Positions 10,641 to 21,690 of a DNA stretch of 64,000 bases are shown here, piece after piece. The stretch lies in the NCBI GenBank assembly GCA_029721435.1, contig CM056580.1, positions 29,856,867 to 29,920,866 of the forward strand, written 5' to 3'. The notes beneath the pieces are model-generated. The model was given only the letters and a program-made list of their open reading frames with translations. It was not told the DNA's origin and ran no database searches. Numbering within the stretch: position 1 is the stretch's first letter; every line of letters starts with the position of its first letter. The stretch comes from Gymnothorax reevesii. Lineage: Eukaryota > Chordata > Actinopteri > Anguilliformes > Muraenidae. Made by a program: the position numbers and the translations under genes.

Positions 10641-10921
10641 CTATAATACCCTAAATTTTGTAACAACGGAGCAAAATACCTCTTACCCTCTCTTTTCTTC
10701 CGCATCCACCATCTTCTAAACTTGGCAAATGTGGCAAAGATTCCATTCTGGAAGTAATTGGAATGTTGAGATGGGCTGGGTTGTCACTGGCCATAGAATT
10801 GAACTCATAAAATGACCCAGAGAGCTGTGAATGGACCCCATTGACTAACCAACCAGCCTCTTGTGTGGTCTCTCAGAGGCCTCATTACTTTTATTTATCA
10901 TGAAGGGTGAGTGGAGAAGGA

Positions 10922-10923
<2 letters not shown>
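10641..10923. other. Unique spacer
   Basis: Nothing recognised between the truncated Tc1 copy and the GT microsatellite. Confidence 0.4.
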
Positions 10924-10989
<66 letters not shown>

Positions 10990-11003
10990 CGTGCGTGTGT
11001 GTG
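10924..11003. repeat. (GT)n microsatellite
   Basis: About 30 uninterrupted GT units followed by imperfect GTGC/GTGA units. The apparent poly-Val/Cys open frames across it are artefacts of the repeat. Confidence 0.95.
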
Positions 11004-11569
11004 AGTGTATTTGTGAGGAGGGTTGGTGCACATGGGCGCTGGATGAGCGAGTGGACAGAGGTGGTTTCTTTCAATTCAAAATTGGGCTCTTTTCAAGGGA
11101 AATTTGTAAAGCAAGGCAAGGCTAATTGTTTAGTTAGTGAAAGTCCAGCATAAGGAGGCAAATGTAATGTAAGCTATTAGAGAGGGTTAATTAGGACCTA
11201 AACTGAGATGCAGGCAGGTGGAGAGGTCCAAGCTGGAGTTAGGACACCCTTTCGGGAGCCTTTAGAGAAGCTCTGCTTTTCTGCAGATAATTGTGCGGAT
11301 CTTGGAAAAACATTCAGAGATTACGCGCAGACTGCCATTTCCTGGGTGAAAGCTGGGATGTAATGCTTACTGTGACACTACTTCAAGTGGTTCTACCTTC
11401 TGTCAAACCAGCACTTTCAATTCAATACATATGCGTATCATCATAGTCCTCAGAACTTGGTTTAGATGTGTTCTCAGTTTATTACAGAAGTTTGATGTTG
11501 CAATTCAAATGAAAATTTTGCAATCATATTCAAATAAAGTAAGTTTGATAATGTGAAACATCAAATGGT
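11004..11569. other. Unique non-coding stretch
   Basis: No gene or repeat recognised. Confidence 0.4.
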
Positions 11570-12227
11570 TCAAACCTGGGAGTAACAGATGATATCGTGG
11601 TATGATCATCCAAGTTATGGTAGTCCTGAAAACGATTTTTGGTAAAGGTGGCTGATGTTTCAAGAACCTGAGTGGAAGTCATCTTCAGAGTTAAATGAGA
11701 AGTTGTTTGTCAGTTGAATATATAAGTCTGGTTTTGGTCATTTGTGCCAGAAAGACTCATTGGTATTTAAGTTCTTGTTTAGTTTCTCTGTTTAATAACG
11801 GAAATTAGTCATTTGTTAGGTGCCGGTAATTGTTGACACCTGTTGAGAGGAGTCTATTCTAAGTTAGTAAACCAGTTTTCCTGGGTCAATCGTTGAAAAT
11901 AATTAGTGCTGTCGGTTAAGCATTTGCCGAGTCCTAGTCAATAGAGTATTTTGTAGGTCGATGATGTGCAGCAATGTGATTGCTGACATCATTGTTTCTC
12001 GGGGCCCATTTATATTCAATTAGTCTGGTGTTGAGGCTTCTATGAGTCTCCGCTATGTAGGAGGCATCACAGAGCATCAGAGCTTTTGATCTCATACTGC
12101 GCTCCTTGTCTATTCTTAGGTTCGTCCTTGTCTTTGACAATAGTCAGTGAATTTCATAATGCAGTGATAGGTTTGTGGGCTGCAGTGATGTAAGGGTTGT
12201 GAGATCCATACAATGATCTCTGACGTG
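11570..12227 (-). mobile_element. Penelope-like element, 3' fragment
   Basis: On the minus strand a 68-codon open piece (12140-11934) contains CDASYIAETHRSLNTRL followed by NDVSNHIAAHH, matching the GIY-YIG endonuclease region at the C terminus of Penelope-like proteins. Downstream, in other frames, come NYFQRLTQ- and WFTNLE-like pieces and then the 3' tail (CTGAAGATGACTTCCACTCA on the minus strand), a hallmark of fish Penelope elements. The YIG motif reads YIA here. The reverse transcriptase is absent: this is a 5'-truncated, frameshifted relic. It abuts the LINE fragment that starts at 12228. Confidence 0.75.
11934..12140 (-). pseudogene. Penelope GIY-YIG endonuclease fragment
   Basis: A 68-residue remnant. 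The conserved Arg of SLNTRL and the following IA.HH block are visible; the first GIY tyrosine motif is upstream and lost or degraded. Penelope enzymes combine reverse transcriptase with this nuclease, which nicks target DNA. This fragment cannot be active. Confidence 0.7.
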
Positions 12228-13055
12228 CCCTTAATAATAATAATGATAATAATAACTTTATTTATATAGCGCTTTTCCGGCTGGGGCACAAAGTGCTTTA
12301 CACAAAGTAAAACAAACAGAGTAAAAGCACAAGAGGAGTAAAACATAATAATTAAAAAAAAAACAAAATAAAAAAAAATAAAAGTAATGATAAAAAATAA
12401 ATAAAATGAGTTAAGATCCAGGAAAAGCCTGCTGAAAAAAATGTGTTTTAAGACGTGGTTAAAAAATGGACACTGATTCAGCTGATCTGATGCTCGGTGA
12501 TAGACTGTTCCAGAGTCTAGGGGCCTTTACTGCATAGGCACGGTCCCCTTTGAGTTTTAACCTAGACTCTGGAACAGCCAGAAGACCCTGGCCAGAGGAT
12601 CTGAGAGGCCTAGGAGTTTCGGGGGGATTAAGCAGCTCTGTAATATTTTCAGGTGCAAGACCATGTAGTGCTTTGTATGTGATTAAGAACATTTTAAAAC
12701 AAATTCTAAAATTTATGGGCAACCAGTGTAATGAGGCCAGCACCGGGATGATATGTGACATATCTGCTGTCCTTGTCAGAAGTCGGGCAGCTGAGTTCTG
12801 TACTAACTGGAGCCGAGACAATGTCCCATGGTTGAGGCATGAAAACAGGGCATTACAGTAGTCCAAGTGATATGAAATGAAAGCATGTATAATACGTTCA
12901 GTGTCCTTAAATGACAAGGCTGATCTTAGTTTAACAATGTTTCTAAGTTGGTAAAAGCATGACTGAACCAGTTTTTTAATGTGCTGTTCAAGGTTTAAAT
13001 TTGAGTCAAATAAAACTCCCAAATTTCTTGAAACAATTTCTTAACGTAGAGAGCT
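12228..13055 (-). mobile_element. L2/Maui-like LINE, 5'-truncated 3' end
   Basis: Minus-strand orientation. The 3' end is marked by GAAAAGCGCTATATAAATAA followed by an ATT-type microsatellite tail (plus strand 12234-12256), as in fish L2-like LINEs. An open frame of 187 codons runs 13022-12459. It is followed on the 3' side by an A/T-rich untranslated region. Truncation after the reverse transcriptase is typical of incomplete reverse transcription at insertion. Confidence 0.85.
12459..13022 (-). pseudogene. LINE ORF2 C-terminal fragment
   Basis: 187 codons without a stop. It carries the domain downstream of the reverse transcriptase: SCFYQLRNIVKLRSAL, YCNALFSCL, LQLVQNSAARLLTR, ASLHWLPINFR, and near the end APRLWNSLSPSIR. 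These are diagnostic of the L2/CR1 group. The catalytic YADD region lies upstream and is missing, so the protein would be inactive. The long open frame suggests the insertion is not very old. Confidence 0.88.
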
Positions 13056-13067
13056 AAAGGCCCTAAG

Positions 13068-13605
13068 TATACTCAACAAAAATATAAATGCACAAACCAA
13101 AAATGCTGAGTTAAATTGACCTATAATGAAATATGCCCACAAATAGTGTTTATTGGTGTACGGAACAATTTGTTTTGCTCAATTCTGGTGACCCACTTCT
13201 CATTGACCACTCCCTGTGAGATTACTCACTCATTGAGTTATTCCGCCCCTGAGCTGCATGGAACATAACATTGAGTTGGTCAGTCAGCGTGACCAATACA
13301 CAGGCACTCCTTGCACCAGGGTCAATAAAAGGTCACCGCAAAATGTGCACTTTTGTCACAAGTCACAATGCCACAGATGTCATGAGGGAGCATGCCATTG
13401 GCATGCTTAATGCTGGGATATCTATGACAGTGGTGTCAGCACACTTGAATGTGTGTCATTCCACCATCAGCCGGTTGAGAAGTCATTTTCTGTTGCTTGA
13501 ATATTAAGGAAGGAATAAAATAATAATTGTTTTGTTGAAATATTTTCCAATTGATAAAAAATAATTCGAAAAAAAGGACTTGCGTTTTTATTTTTGTTCA
13601 GTGTA
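13068..13605 (+). mobile_element. Tc1/mariner element, family F, internally deleted
   Basis: Ends form an inverted repeat: TATACTCAACAAAAATATAA at left, and TACACTGAACAAAAATAAAA read inward from the right. Between them only the transposase N-terminal part (13271-13480) and the right-hand terminal region remain; the catalytic domain has been deleted. At 538 bp it is about one third of full length. A related copy in opposite orientation begins at 15772 and shares the sub-terminal sequence seen here at 13490-13560. Confidence 0.82.
13340..13480 (+). pseudogene. Tc1 family F transposase N-terminal fragment
   Basis: Reads ATDVMREHAIGMLNAGISM then VSAHLNVCHSTISRL, a helix-turn-helix DNA-binding domain of a Tc1 transposase. 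Everything after it is deleted. Confidence 0.7.
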
Positions 13606-13891
13606 TTTTCATGTCACGTGGCTTTGCCCACCTATCTATACATTGAGGAAAGCAGCAATCTACACACTCTCTGCCACTCTCTGCAGCCTGCCATCTCCTC
13701 TTCAGTGTGTATTGGGAGAACTCTCTTCTGTTTAACCTGTCACCTGATAACATACAGTCAACTTGGATCCGATTAAAAATGGCCAAGAAGACCATACTGC
13801 TTATGTGGAAAAAAAGACCAAACCTTACAATATCACAGTGGCTCAATCGGGCTCCTTTCACACAACTCCTAAGTACTATAAACTAAATATA
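13606..13891. other. Unassigned spacer
   Basis: No feature recognised between two transposon remnants. Confidence 0.4.
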
Positions 13892-14135
13892 TACAAACCC
13901 ATCTCCAGAAAAGTTCGGACGCTGTGTGAAACATAAATAAAATCAGAATGCAATGATTTGCACATCATTTAAACCCTAGATTTAATTGAAAATAGTTCAA
14001 AGACACATCAAGTAGTAAAACTGAGGAATTTGTCGTCCTTCGAAAATATTTGTTCATTTTTAATTTGATGCCAGCGATATGTTTCAAAATAGTTGGGACA
14101 GGGGCGACGAAAGATCGGAATTGTTTTATCATCAC
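13892..14135. mobile_element. Tc1/mariner-type non-coding fragment, family H
   Basis: Left end TACAAACCCATCTCCAGAAA with AAGTTCGGACG, then AATGCAATGATTTGCACATC, and a second internal AAAATAGTTGGGACAGGGG at about 14085-14104. This is the terminal-repeat layout of a common fish Tc1-like family related to family A. No transposase and no right end are present. Confidence 0.65.
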
Positions 14136-15055
14136 ATAAAGCGATGACTATTAAGATTCTAACCAGACGGGCACGACTAGTTTGCAACACACCAGACGGC
14201 TTGTTCGACAAAAATAAATACCTTGAATATGTTTTCTACAAAAACAATTACAACAAGCGTTGCCACTAGCCGCCAGGTCCCAAAAATCAATTCCAGTCAG
14301 CGTATCACACTAATATACATTAAAGCCACAGATGAATGATATCGGTCATACCTTTTTTGAGATATCACGTTCACAACAAACGGGACGTAACGGAAGGATG
14401 GAGCTGAATACTATTGTTGGGAAACAGAACTTTTGGGTGTTGGCAATATGAGGTGAGCCAGACTGTTTGATCAATGGGTAATGAATGTGTATTAGGAGAT
14501 AAAGAGAAGCCGTCTGGTCCGGCAGGACATATCGCCTATTTGCGACTTCCAGCTTGAATCTCCGTTTGTCTTCAGTTCCGACAGGACAATAGGCACTAGC
14601 ACCTCTTAGTTGGAGGTTCCGTATGCCCACATATGGAGCTCTTCTTCCGAGGTTCGAGAGTCTATTGAACCAATTAAGTTGGGTGGTTCAGGAGAGGCCC
14701 AATTGTAGAGTATGGCTTTTTATCAATGTGTAAACCCTGGAACCAATCAGCAACAACTTCTGATAACATTAAAGAAATCATATGCAAATGTCTGTACTTT
14801 AACATGTATAAAGTTTCTTACAAAATGAAGGAATTTTAGAACTTTGCATCACGCTGTTGTTCTTACGGCCGGCTGTGTAATAAACTCTTTCCTGCTTTTG
14901 CCACGAACATCGGAGTCTGCTTCTTCATCGGGACAACGTTCTTGGTTTTTTATTAATTTACCAACACTATGTCCCTTGCTTCACTCGCTATCGCAGCGTC
15001 GGGGTGCAATGATGACTTCATCAGACGAAACTTTCACTGAACTGCTGAGACTAAT
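14136..15055 (+). other. Unassigned, possibly LTR-related stretch
   Basis: No gene recognised. The part from about 14805 to 14925 has a TATAAA-like box (GTATAAAGTTTC) followed about 65 bp later by AATAAACTCTTTCC and a CTTTTGCC..TCGGAGTC stretch, an arrangement seen in the promoter, R and polyadenylation part of retroviral-type LTRs. Clear LTR ends, a second LTR, target duplication and primer site were not found, so this is only a suggestion. Confidence 0.25.
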
Positions 15056-15771
15056 GTTGACTCGACTTACAGTGACCTTACTGTATATAACAGAACCAAA
15101 TCTTGATCATTCTGTCTTAAATAATGTTTGACCCATCTCGAAACTGCCAGTCATTTCCAAAATTCTGGAGAAAGTGGTGTGTACACAACTTCTCGATGTG
15201 TACACAACTTCCAATCTGGTTTTAGGCAACGCCACAGTACAGAAACTGGCCTCCTGAGGGTGATGACTGATCTTTTACTGAATGCTGATGCAGGAGAATG
15301 TTCTGTGTTGGCCTTACTTGATCTCAGTGCAGCATTTGTAGACCACTCTATTTTAATTGACAGATTGAGAAACTTGGTTGGATTCTCGGGGACTGCGTTG
15401 GAGTGCTTTTCTTCATATCTGTCTAACAGATCCTTCTTTGTCGCTGTTGGTGATCATGTATCTTCTAAATCTTCATTCAAATGTGGCATACCTCAAGGTT
15501 CTATCCTTGGGCCTATTCTCTTTTCATTGTATTTGCTGCCATTAGGCCATGTTATTCGTCAGCATGGCATTCCTTTTCACTGCTATGCCGATGATACCCA
15601 GCTTTATCTCTCATGTGAGCCTGATAATGTTAATAAGTTGGCTCTTTTGCACGACTGCATCAATGACCTTAAATTTGGATGTCCAACAACTTTCTCCAGT
15701 CAAATTCTGAGGAAACAGAGGTCCTTATCATTGGCCCAGAGCTGTCATTAAAACTAATTCAAACTAAATCT
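15056..15771 (+). mobile_element. L2/Maui-like LINE, reverse-transcriptase fragment
   Basis: Plus-strand fragment of the same LINE group as the piece at 12.2-13.0 kb but covering an upstream part of ORF2. The reading frame is broken around 15130 (PISKLPVISKILEKVV precedes it in another frame) and around 15680. It ends abruptly at the Tc1 copy starting at 15772. Neither LINE terminus is present. Confidence 0.82.
15128..15751 (+). pseudogene. LINE reverse transcriptase fragment
   Basis: Recognisable reverse-transcriptase blocks in order: FQSGFRQRHSTETGLLRV, LALLDLSAAF (first catalytic Asp), GIPQGSILGPILFSLYLLPL (block 4), and CYADDTQLYL with the YADD catalytic box at 15584-15595. The catalytic residues are intact locally, but the frame is shifted on both sides and the endonuclease and C-terminal regions are missing, so it cannot make a working protein. 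A codon appears lost in the usual 'AFDTVDH' region, which reads AFVDH. Confidence 0.85.
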
Positions 15772-16450
15772 TACACTGAACCAAAATATTAACGCACAGA
15801 GTGATTTTTTAAATTATTTTTCATCAATTGGGAAATATTTCAACAAAACAATTATTTTATTCTTGCCTTAATATTCAAGCAACAGAAACATGATTAACAA
15901 TTTACTGTACACAAGTCATGAGTTTTCACAGCCTGAACCCAACAAGGATCAGTGGGCAGAGTTCACAGCACTCAGTGACGAGCGTGTCCACCATCGGCAT
16001 CACGTAAATCGGTACACCTTTGGTGCATGGAGTTCACGAGGTTGTCGGTAGTGGCCTGTGGAATGTTGTCCCGTTCCTCCTGCAGCCCAACTTGGAGCTG
16101 GCGCATGTTTTTTGGAACCGGAACACGTCTGACCCGCCGATCCAGAACATCCCAAATTTGGCGACATATCGGGTGAATATGCTGGCCAATTTAAAACAGG
16201 GACATCCTCCTCATCAAGAAGATCTGGGCAGTGTGTGGCAAGGCATTATCATACTGGAATGTCACGTGATGGAGTTGCACAAACGGATCTCAGGATCTCG
16301 TCACGGTACCGATGCCCGTTCAAGCTGCCCTCAACGAAAAGCAAATGGGTCCATAAGCTGTCCATGGCATATGCCTGCCCATACCATTACAATTACTTCA
16401 CCATGTGCCACCCGACTCACGACATTGGCATCAGGTCGTCTATCTATCGT
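15772..16450 (-). mobile_element. Tc1/mariner element, family F, truncated inverted copy
   Basis: Starts at TACACTGAACCAAAATATTA, the family F terminus, followed by sub-terminal sequence that is the reverse complement of 13490-13560. Minus-strand transposase relics are listed separately. The far terminus is absent. Together with 13068-13605 it places two opposite-facing copies of one family 2.2 kb apart with LINE DNA between them. Confidence 0.8.
15960..16445 (-). pseudogene. Tc1 family F transposase C-terminal pseudogene
   Basis: Minus-strand reading gives DANVVSRVAHGEVIVMVWAG (start of the core catalytic part), DNALPHTAQIF (second catalytic Asp block), QIWDVLDRRVR (usual third catalytic block; the Glu just upstream reads Arg), and DNIPQATTDNLVNSMHQR near the C terminus. 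Frames change between these pieces. A DDE-type transposase relic without function. Confidence 0.8.
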
Positions 16451-17222
16451 CTATCAGGTCGTCAAGAATATGCCCTGTTTGAGACTATGCCGTACCATTC
16501 CGCTGCACTCTGATGTGCTATGTGTGTACTTTTGTATTGTTTTGTTTAGTATATCCTTGTTTTAGGGCACGTCTTTAGTTTGTTGTGTTTGCTGTTGTGG
16601 TTCCTACCCTGTTTGCTTTCTTTGTTTTGATTTGCCAAGGGTCTACAGATGCAAATTAGATTATAGCTATAATTTGGTACAGTGCATCAAATGGTGGTTT
16701 TTATGTTTTAAACGGTGCATGGTCCATACTAAATAAAACAAAATAAAGAAATGAATGGATGAAAAAACAAAATTAAAACCCAAGCAGTATTATGGCACTC
16801 GGCCTCCCGTTCCAAAAATATAGGCGGCGCTGGAAAACCAGTTTACATATCAGTGTGTTCAGGTTCTTGTTGCGCACAGATGTTACATTGGGTCCAACTC
16901 AATCCAATACTCTTTGTGTGAGAGAGACACACAAAGAATTCCTGTTGGGTTTAGGGTGGGCTCAAAATGTAAATTTTTACTTTTCCCAACATGGGCTATG
17001 TCTCTACCAAGTTTCATTTTTCTATGTGGAAAAAAGTTTGGGGTGGGCTCCAATTAGTATTCGGATTTTTGATGGGGCGTGGCCAAGTCATTTTTCAATA
17101 TCTTTTCTTTACTTTAAATTTAAAAAATTTTCACCAGGTTTGAATTTTTGGTAAAAAAAAAATTGACTCTTTATTGATGTTCAAGGGGTCAAATTTGCGT
17201 TCAATGCAGGGAAAGGATAATA

Positions 17223-17260
<38 letters not shown>

Positions 17261-17340
17261 CGAATCCTGCAGTTTTAATAGTACCTCGCTGGCTTCGGCC
17301 CCGCTCAGGCCTAATAAATAAACTGTCCAGACACTTACCC
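16451..17340. other. Probable old interspersed repeat, unassigned, with (TAA)n
   Basis: No gene recognised. The segment 16620-16745 (GGGTCTACAGATGCAAATTA ... ending in an A-rich ATAAAACAAAATAAAG) looks like a LINE-type 3' tail. The segment 16790-17340 contains a (TAA)n run followed by CTCGCTGGCTTCGGCCCCGC, giving the impression of another dispersed repeat end. Family not identified. Confidence 0.3.
17216..17259. repeat. (TAA)n microsatellite
   Basis: About 13 TAA units with one TAG interruption. Confidence 0.95.
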
Positions 17341-18819
17341 ATCAGTTGTAACCTTTTTGTTGAGAATGATCAATTCAAAGATGAAGTAAATGATATTGAT
17401 GCAAACTGCATTGTGTTGATGTTGATGGGAGAAAAATTATTAATGTCAACAAAATTAGAAGCCTATTAACCTTAGTCTTATGTGTCACCTCTTTTTATGT
17501 AACTTTTTGTCATAATGCAGCAAGCACAATATCAATTTGGCAATTATGTATATTCTTTGTGACATTGCAAAGCTAAATCTGGCATTATTTTGATTAAGAT
17601 GATGAGTAGTAGGCCTACCTCTAAACATCAAAAGCACTGACTCAAGAAAAATTAAGAGGTTGCAAATTCTGTGGAGCAAGAACCAGCATCCACAGGATTC
17701 CTCCAGGACCAAGTTTACTTAAACTTTTTGTGGTGCATGTAAAAATTTTTTAGTGTATATGTCTCATATTTGTTCACTGTTTAGAGTTCTGTGTAAATTT
17801 CAAATGATTTCGTAGAGAATATCAAATTAAATGCAGGAAGTGGCTGATTAGCTTGTTTCTGTCCATTTATAGCTATTGTTTCAAATAAACCTGTATGAGC
17901 ACCACTCCATCTAAAATATGGAACACTGCCTCAGATGGTCCGGTCCACTGCATGATAGTGCATTGTAAACGCGCAGAATATGCTTTCAACCTGCTCTCTT
18001 CAGGTCTTGCATATTCAATCAGCCTCTTTAAAAAGCTTTCAAAAACTACCGATGGTTGCTGCATTACTCAGTGTTTCATGAAGTAAGTACACATATGTAC
18101 AAGTATTATGTTAACTATACAAATGCTTTAACTGTCACCAAAATAAGATATGTGCTAATCAAAATCTGCCGCGGATCAGGCGGAAATGAGGTCACAGCTA
18201 GCTTGTTTACAATCTCCATTTGTTTGTGTTGATTTTAAAAAGTTGCTACACTGTGATACTGCTGTGCCTCTTGAATTTCACACAAGCCTCACTTCAGCTT
18301 TGGACCAGCTCAATACCACTGAAGGCCCAGATATATTAATCACTATTTGCCACAGTGCTAGAGCCTTTACTGCATCGGGTCTATTAGCTCTGAGCAAAAA
18401 TTTCATTTAAGATGGGTAGTTAGTGCCTGTTCCCATGGCATTTTAATGTAGATTAATTACTTGACTGTACCCAAGCAATCTATTTGTGTTTGTTCCTGGA
18501 TGTTTTTAGCTTTTCGTTGACCGTGGGGTGAGAGGAAAGGAAAAAGCCCCTCCAGAAGACTTATTCCCTCAATTTAATAGCAATGTGAGGTGTTTCTCCT
18601 GCTGCATCAGATCAATGGAAAGTAAATAGCCTACACCTCTTGTTTCTCATGTGGTATTGATCTTTCTTCTGCTTTGCTTCCCCTTTTCCCCTGGTCCTGA
18701 GTCTGTCGGCCCCAGGGGCTGCACTGATTGCCATAGATTGGACAAGCTAACAAGCGCATGATGAGGAACCAGCCTTTTCTTTTCTTCTGTCATTTTTTAT
18801 TTATTTGTTTTTCTTTTCT
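17341..18819. other. Unique non-coding stretch
   Basis: No gene or repeat recognised. A 74-codon open frame at 18186-18410 has no recognisable domain and no fitting splice sites. Confidence 0.4.
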
Positions 18820-18851
18820 TTTTTTTTTTTTTTTACCCCTGGCTGCTATGT

Positions 18852-18888
<37 letters not shown>

Positions 18889-19092
18889 TGCACGCACGCA
18901 CACACTCATGCACACATACACACCGTGGCACGATGTGCGACGCGGAGTCTACAGCAAAAGAAATATGGCACTTTTTTTTTTTTTTTTTTACAGGAGAAAC
19001 ACATTTTGTTTTGCTGTGGTCTAAAAGGCTGGGCTAGGCTTGGATCTATCATTATATTTATTTGTTTTTGTTTTTTTGGGGGGGGGGGGTTA
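18820..19092. repeat. Microsatellite and homopolymer cluster
   Basis: In order: T run (18818-18834), (CA)16 at 18852-18883 passing into CA/CG/CATG imperfect repeats to about 18922, T run (18971-18989), and a T-then-G run (19070-19090). It lies about 100 bp upstream of the candidate exon and may complicate assembly and transcript mapping there. Confidence 0.9.
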
Positions 19093-19187
19093 CGGGGCGC
19101 TGGTTGAAACACACTGAGGGAATACGGAGCAGGGGGTGCCATGGGGTGTTCCTCGCCCCTCAACCGGTAACTTTATTTTGCTTCTAG

Positions 19188-19297
19188 CTGGTGCCACATT
19201 TGTTCCGGAACCTTCCGCTGCAGAGGATAACGCAGGTGGCCTGTGGGGAGCGGCATACCTTGTTTGCGCTGGAGGATGGGAGCGTGGCTGCTTGTGG
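19188..19297 (+). CDS. Candidate internal exon encoding an RCC1-type repeat
   Basis: A 110-bp open segment with a good acceptor (TTTATTTTGCTTCTAG just before it) and a consensus donor (GTGAGT just after it). Translated from its first base it gives LVPHLFRNLPLQR, then ITQVACGERHTLFALEDGS and VAACG, ending two bases into a Gly codon. This matches one blade of the RCC1 beta-propeller (V.CG..HT..L..DG.V..CG). The exon is phase 0 at its start and phase 2 at its end. Such repeats occur in HERC ubiquitin ligases, RPGR, NEK8/9, RCBTB and RCC1 itself; the 'LEDG.V..CG' ending is HERC-like, but 36 codons cannot settle the gene. No second exon was recognised in the window, so flanking introns would have to be long. 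A retained fragment of a dead gene is possible but less likely given intact splice sites and frame. Confidence 0.7.
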
Positions 19298-19555
19298 GTG
19301 AGTCCGTTGTTTGTTGCTTTTGGGTTCATTGCTGTCAGATTTTCTGCAGTTTTTTGTTTTCCTTTAATGAATGGGGAGGGACAGAGCAGATGGAGGGCAA
19401 GGAGGCTGAAGAACAATGTAAAGATAAATGCATAAATAAACATTCCCATCTTATCTGGAAAGGTAAATGAGGTTCAAGAGCAGGATCGAACCAGATCGTT
19501 GTAGGGTTTTGACTAGAAAATCGTTAGGTGTTTAAACTTAGTTGAGTGGATGGTT
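19298..19555 (+). other. Downstream intron-like sequence
   Basis: Begins with the GTGAGT donor. No further exon recognised. Confidence 0.4.
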
Positions 19556-19594
19556 TTGTGTGTGTGTGTATGTGTGTGTGTGTGTGTGTGTGTC

Positions 19595-19628
<34 letters not shown>

Positions 19629-19644
19629 TGTGCGTGTGTGTATG
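19556..19644. repeat. (GT)n microsatellite, imperfect
   Basis: GT repeats with TA, CT and GC interruptions over about 89 bp. Confidence 0.93.
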
Positions 19645-20555
19645 CATGACTGTGCATGTGCTTCTCCTTCAAGACTACACACAGTCTTGCAATAAATCTT
19701 GCGTTGTCTTGGCAAGAGGCTGCCTATCGCTGAGTGCTGTGAGATCAATATCGTCTGTGTTTATTGAATCAGATAGCTCTCTTACTGCAAAGGGAGCTGA
19801 GATCGGTAGTTTTAAGGATCATTAAAAACCAGAGAATTTAATGGATTTCCATGTGACCTGCGAAAACTGACCACATGTAAGTGTGAAACATACTTATAAC
19901 ACTGCTTCTAATTGCTTTGTGATATTTTTCAGCTAAATGATAGTGACGGCGTACTCCGCCATTTTTGCAGGTTTTACTTATATTTGTAGTCATGTTGGCC
20001 TTGCATATTTTCACTTTCATTGGTATTCATTGCTTGGATATTTTGGATAACAATGTGTAACTGAAGGCACTCATTGTCTGCTAAGAGGGAACGATTTCTG
20101 CACTGACCTTTCCTGACTGGCATTATTTATCAATGAACAGTATTTTGGTCTGCATCCTTTCATCTACCTTCCCATCATCCTTGTGAGTCTGGATCATTTC
20201 ACTTAAAACAAGTCGGAGGAAAGCCATTTGGCACTGTTCAACTGAGCAACTAGCACTGTCACTACAGCAGGTCAAACCATGCTGCCTGCATTGCTGAGAA
20301 ATTACTTGTGGTTCATGCATGAGATTAAGAAATTATGGCACAGGTGACTCAAGTGCAATAGTGTGTCCCCAGAAGCAACAAGGTGCAGGATGCTGCTATT
20401 AGTAAAATTTCTCAAACTTCCTTGGTTTCAATACCAGCAGTGACTGTTACCTCTGAGATTGATCAGTAAACAACATTCTTGCTGCAGTTTGTAACCTCAC
20501 ATGGCACATCCAATTAGGGTTTTCCCCCCAAAATTTACCCACATAGCCTCTGTAT
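19645..20555. other. Unique non-coding stretch
   Basis: No gene or repeat recognised. Confidence 0.4.
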
Positions 20556-21690
20556 ACAGTCTTATGAAAAAGTAATCATCCCCTTTCCAATTTCTTCTAT
20601 TTTTGCTTATTTGTCATATTTATGGTCATGCCACAGCATATCAATGGGGTTAAAGTAAAAACGTTAAACAGGCCACTCCAAAACCTTCACTTTGTTTCTT
20701 TTGAGCCATTCAGTGGTGGACTAGCTTGTGCTTTTTGGATCACTGTCCTGCCATATAACCCAACTGCGCTTGATCTTTAGGTCACAAACTGCTGGTTGGA
20801 CATTCTACTTCATGTATTTCTGGTAGGGCGTAGAATTCACGGTTTCATCAATTACACCAAGTCGCCCAGGTTCTGAAGCTGCAAAGCGAGCCTAGCTATC
20901 ACATTACTGCCTCCGCATTTGACTGTTGGTTTTATGTTTTTGTAATGAAATGCTGTCTTTGCTTTACACCAGATGTGACGGGGCCCAGGTCTACAAAAAA
21001 GTTCCACTTTAGACTCATCAGTCTGCAGAATATTATCCCAAAAGTCTCAGAGGTCCGCTAGATGTTTTTTTAGCAAATGCCTGACAAGTCTTACTGTTTT
21101 TTTGGTCAGCAGTGGTTTTCACCTTGCGGCACTCCCATTGATGCCATTTTTGCTCAGTCTCTTTCTTATTGTGGAATTGTAAATAATGACCTTATCCCCA
21201 TAAAACCAACAGACATATATATGGGTTTTTCAAACCCAGCTCTGGTATTTAAGCCTGTGAACCTTCAATCCTACTTTAAATTCTTGTGGAGATCCCACGA
21301 TATGTGTATTATCTGATGTACAAACTCTTGATATTATCCCTTTGATCTAATACTTAAGTCATAAAAAACATGTTTTCTCTTTATGTGAGTGTGATGTAGC
21401 TTCAGTGAAGCACTGCAACCAGCGGATACAGACTATGTATGTGACATTGAACAACAGAATGAAAAAATGTTTTTTTTTCTTGCTTTTTTGTGTTTTTTTT
21501 TTAACGTTGAAACTACTTTATCCTTTACAGGACACTCAAAAATACCCTAAGTAGTGTAATGTAAAAACGTTGGGCGTATGTCGATAAATAGTACGACCAT
21601 CACTTGTACCAGTCTTCGGTGAACAGGGCATAAGATCAACTGTGGCGTCATCATTTTTCACACAAAAATTTCACTAATTCGGTAAATCCT

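Noticed and set aside
14805..14925. Retroviral-type LTR
   Set aside because: TATA-like and AATAAA signals are suitably spaced, but no LTR boundaries, partner LTR or target duplication were found; kept only as a low-confidence note.
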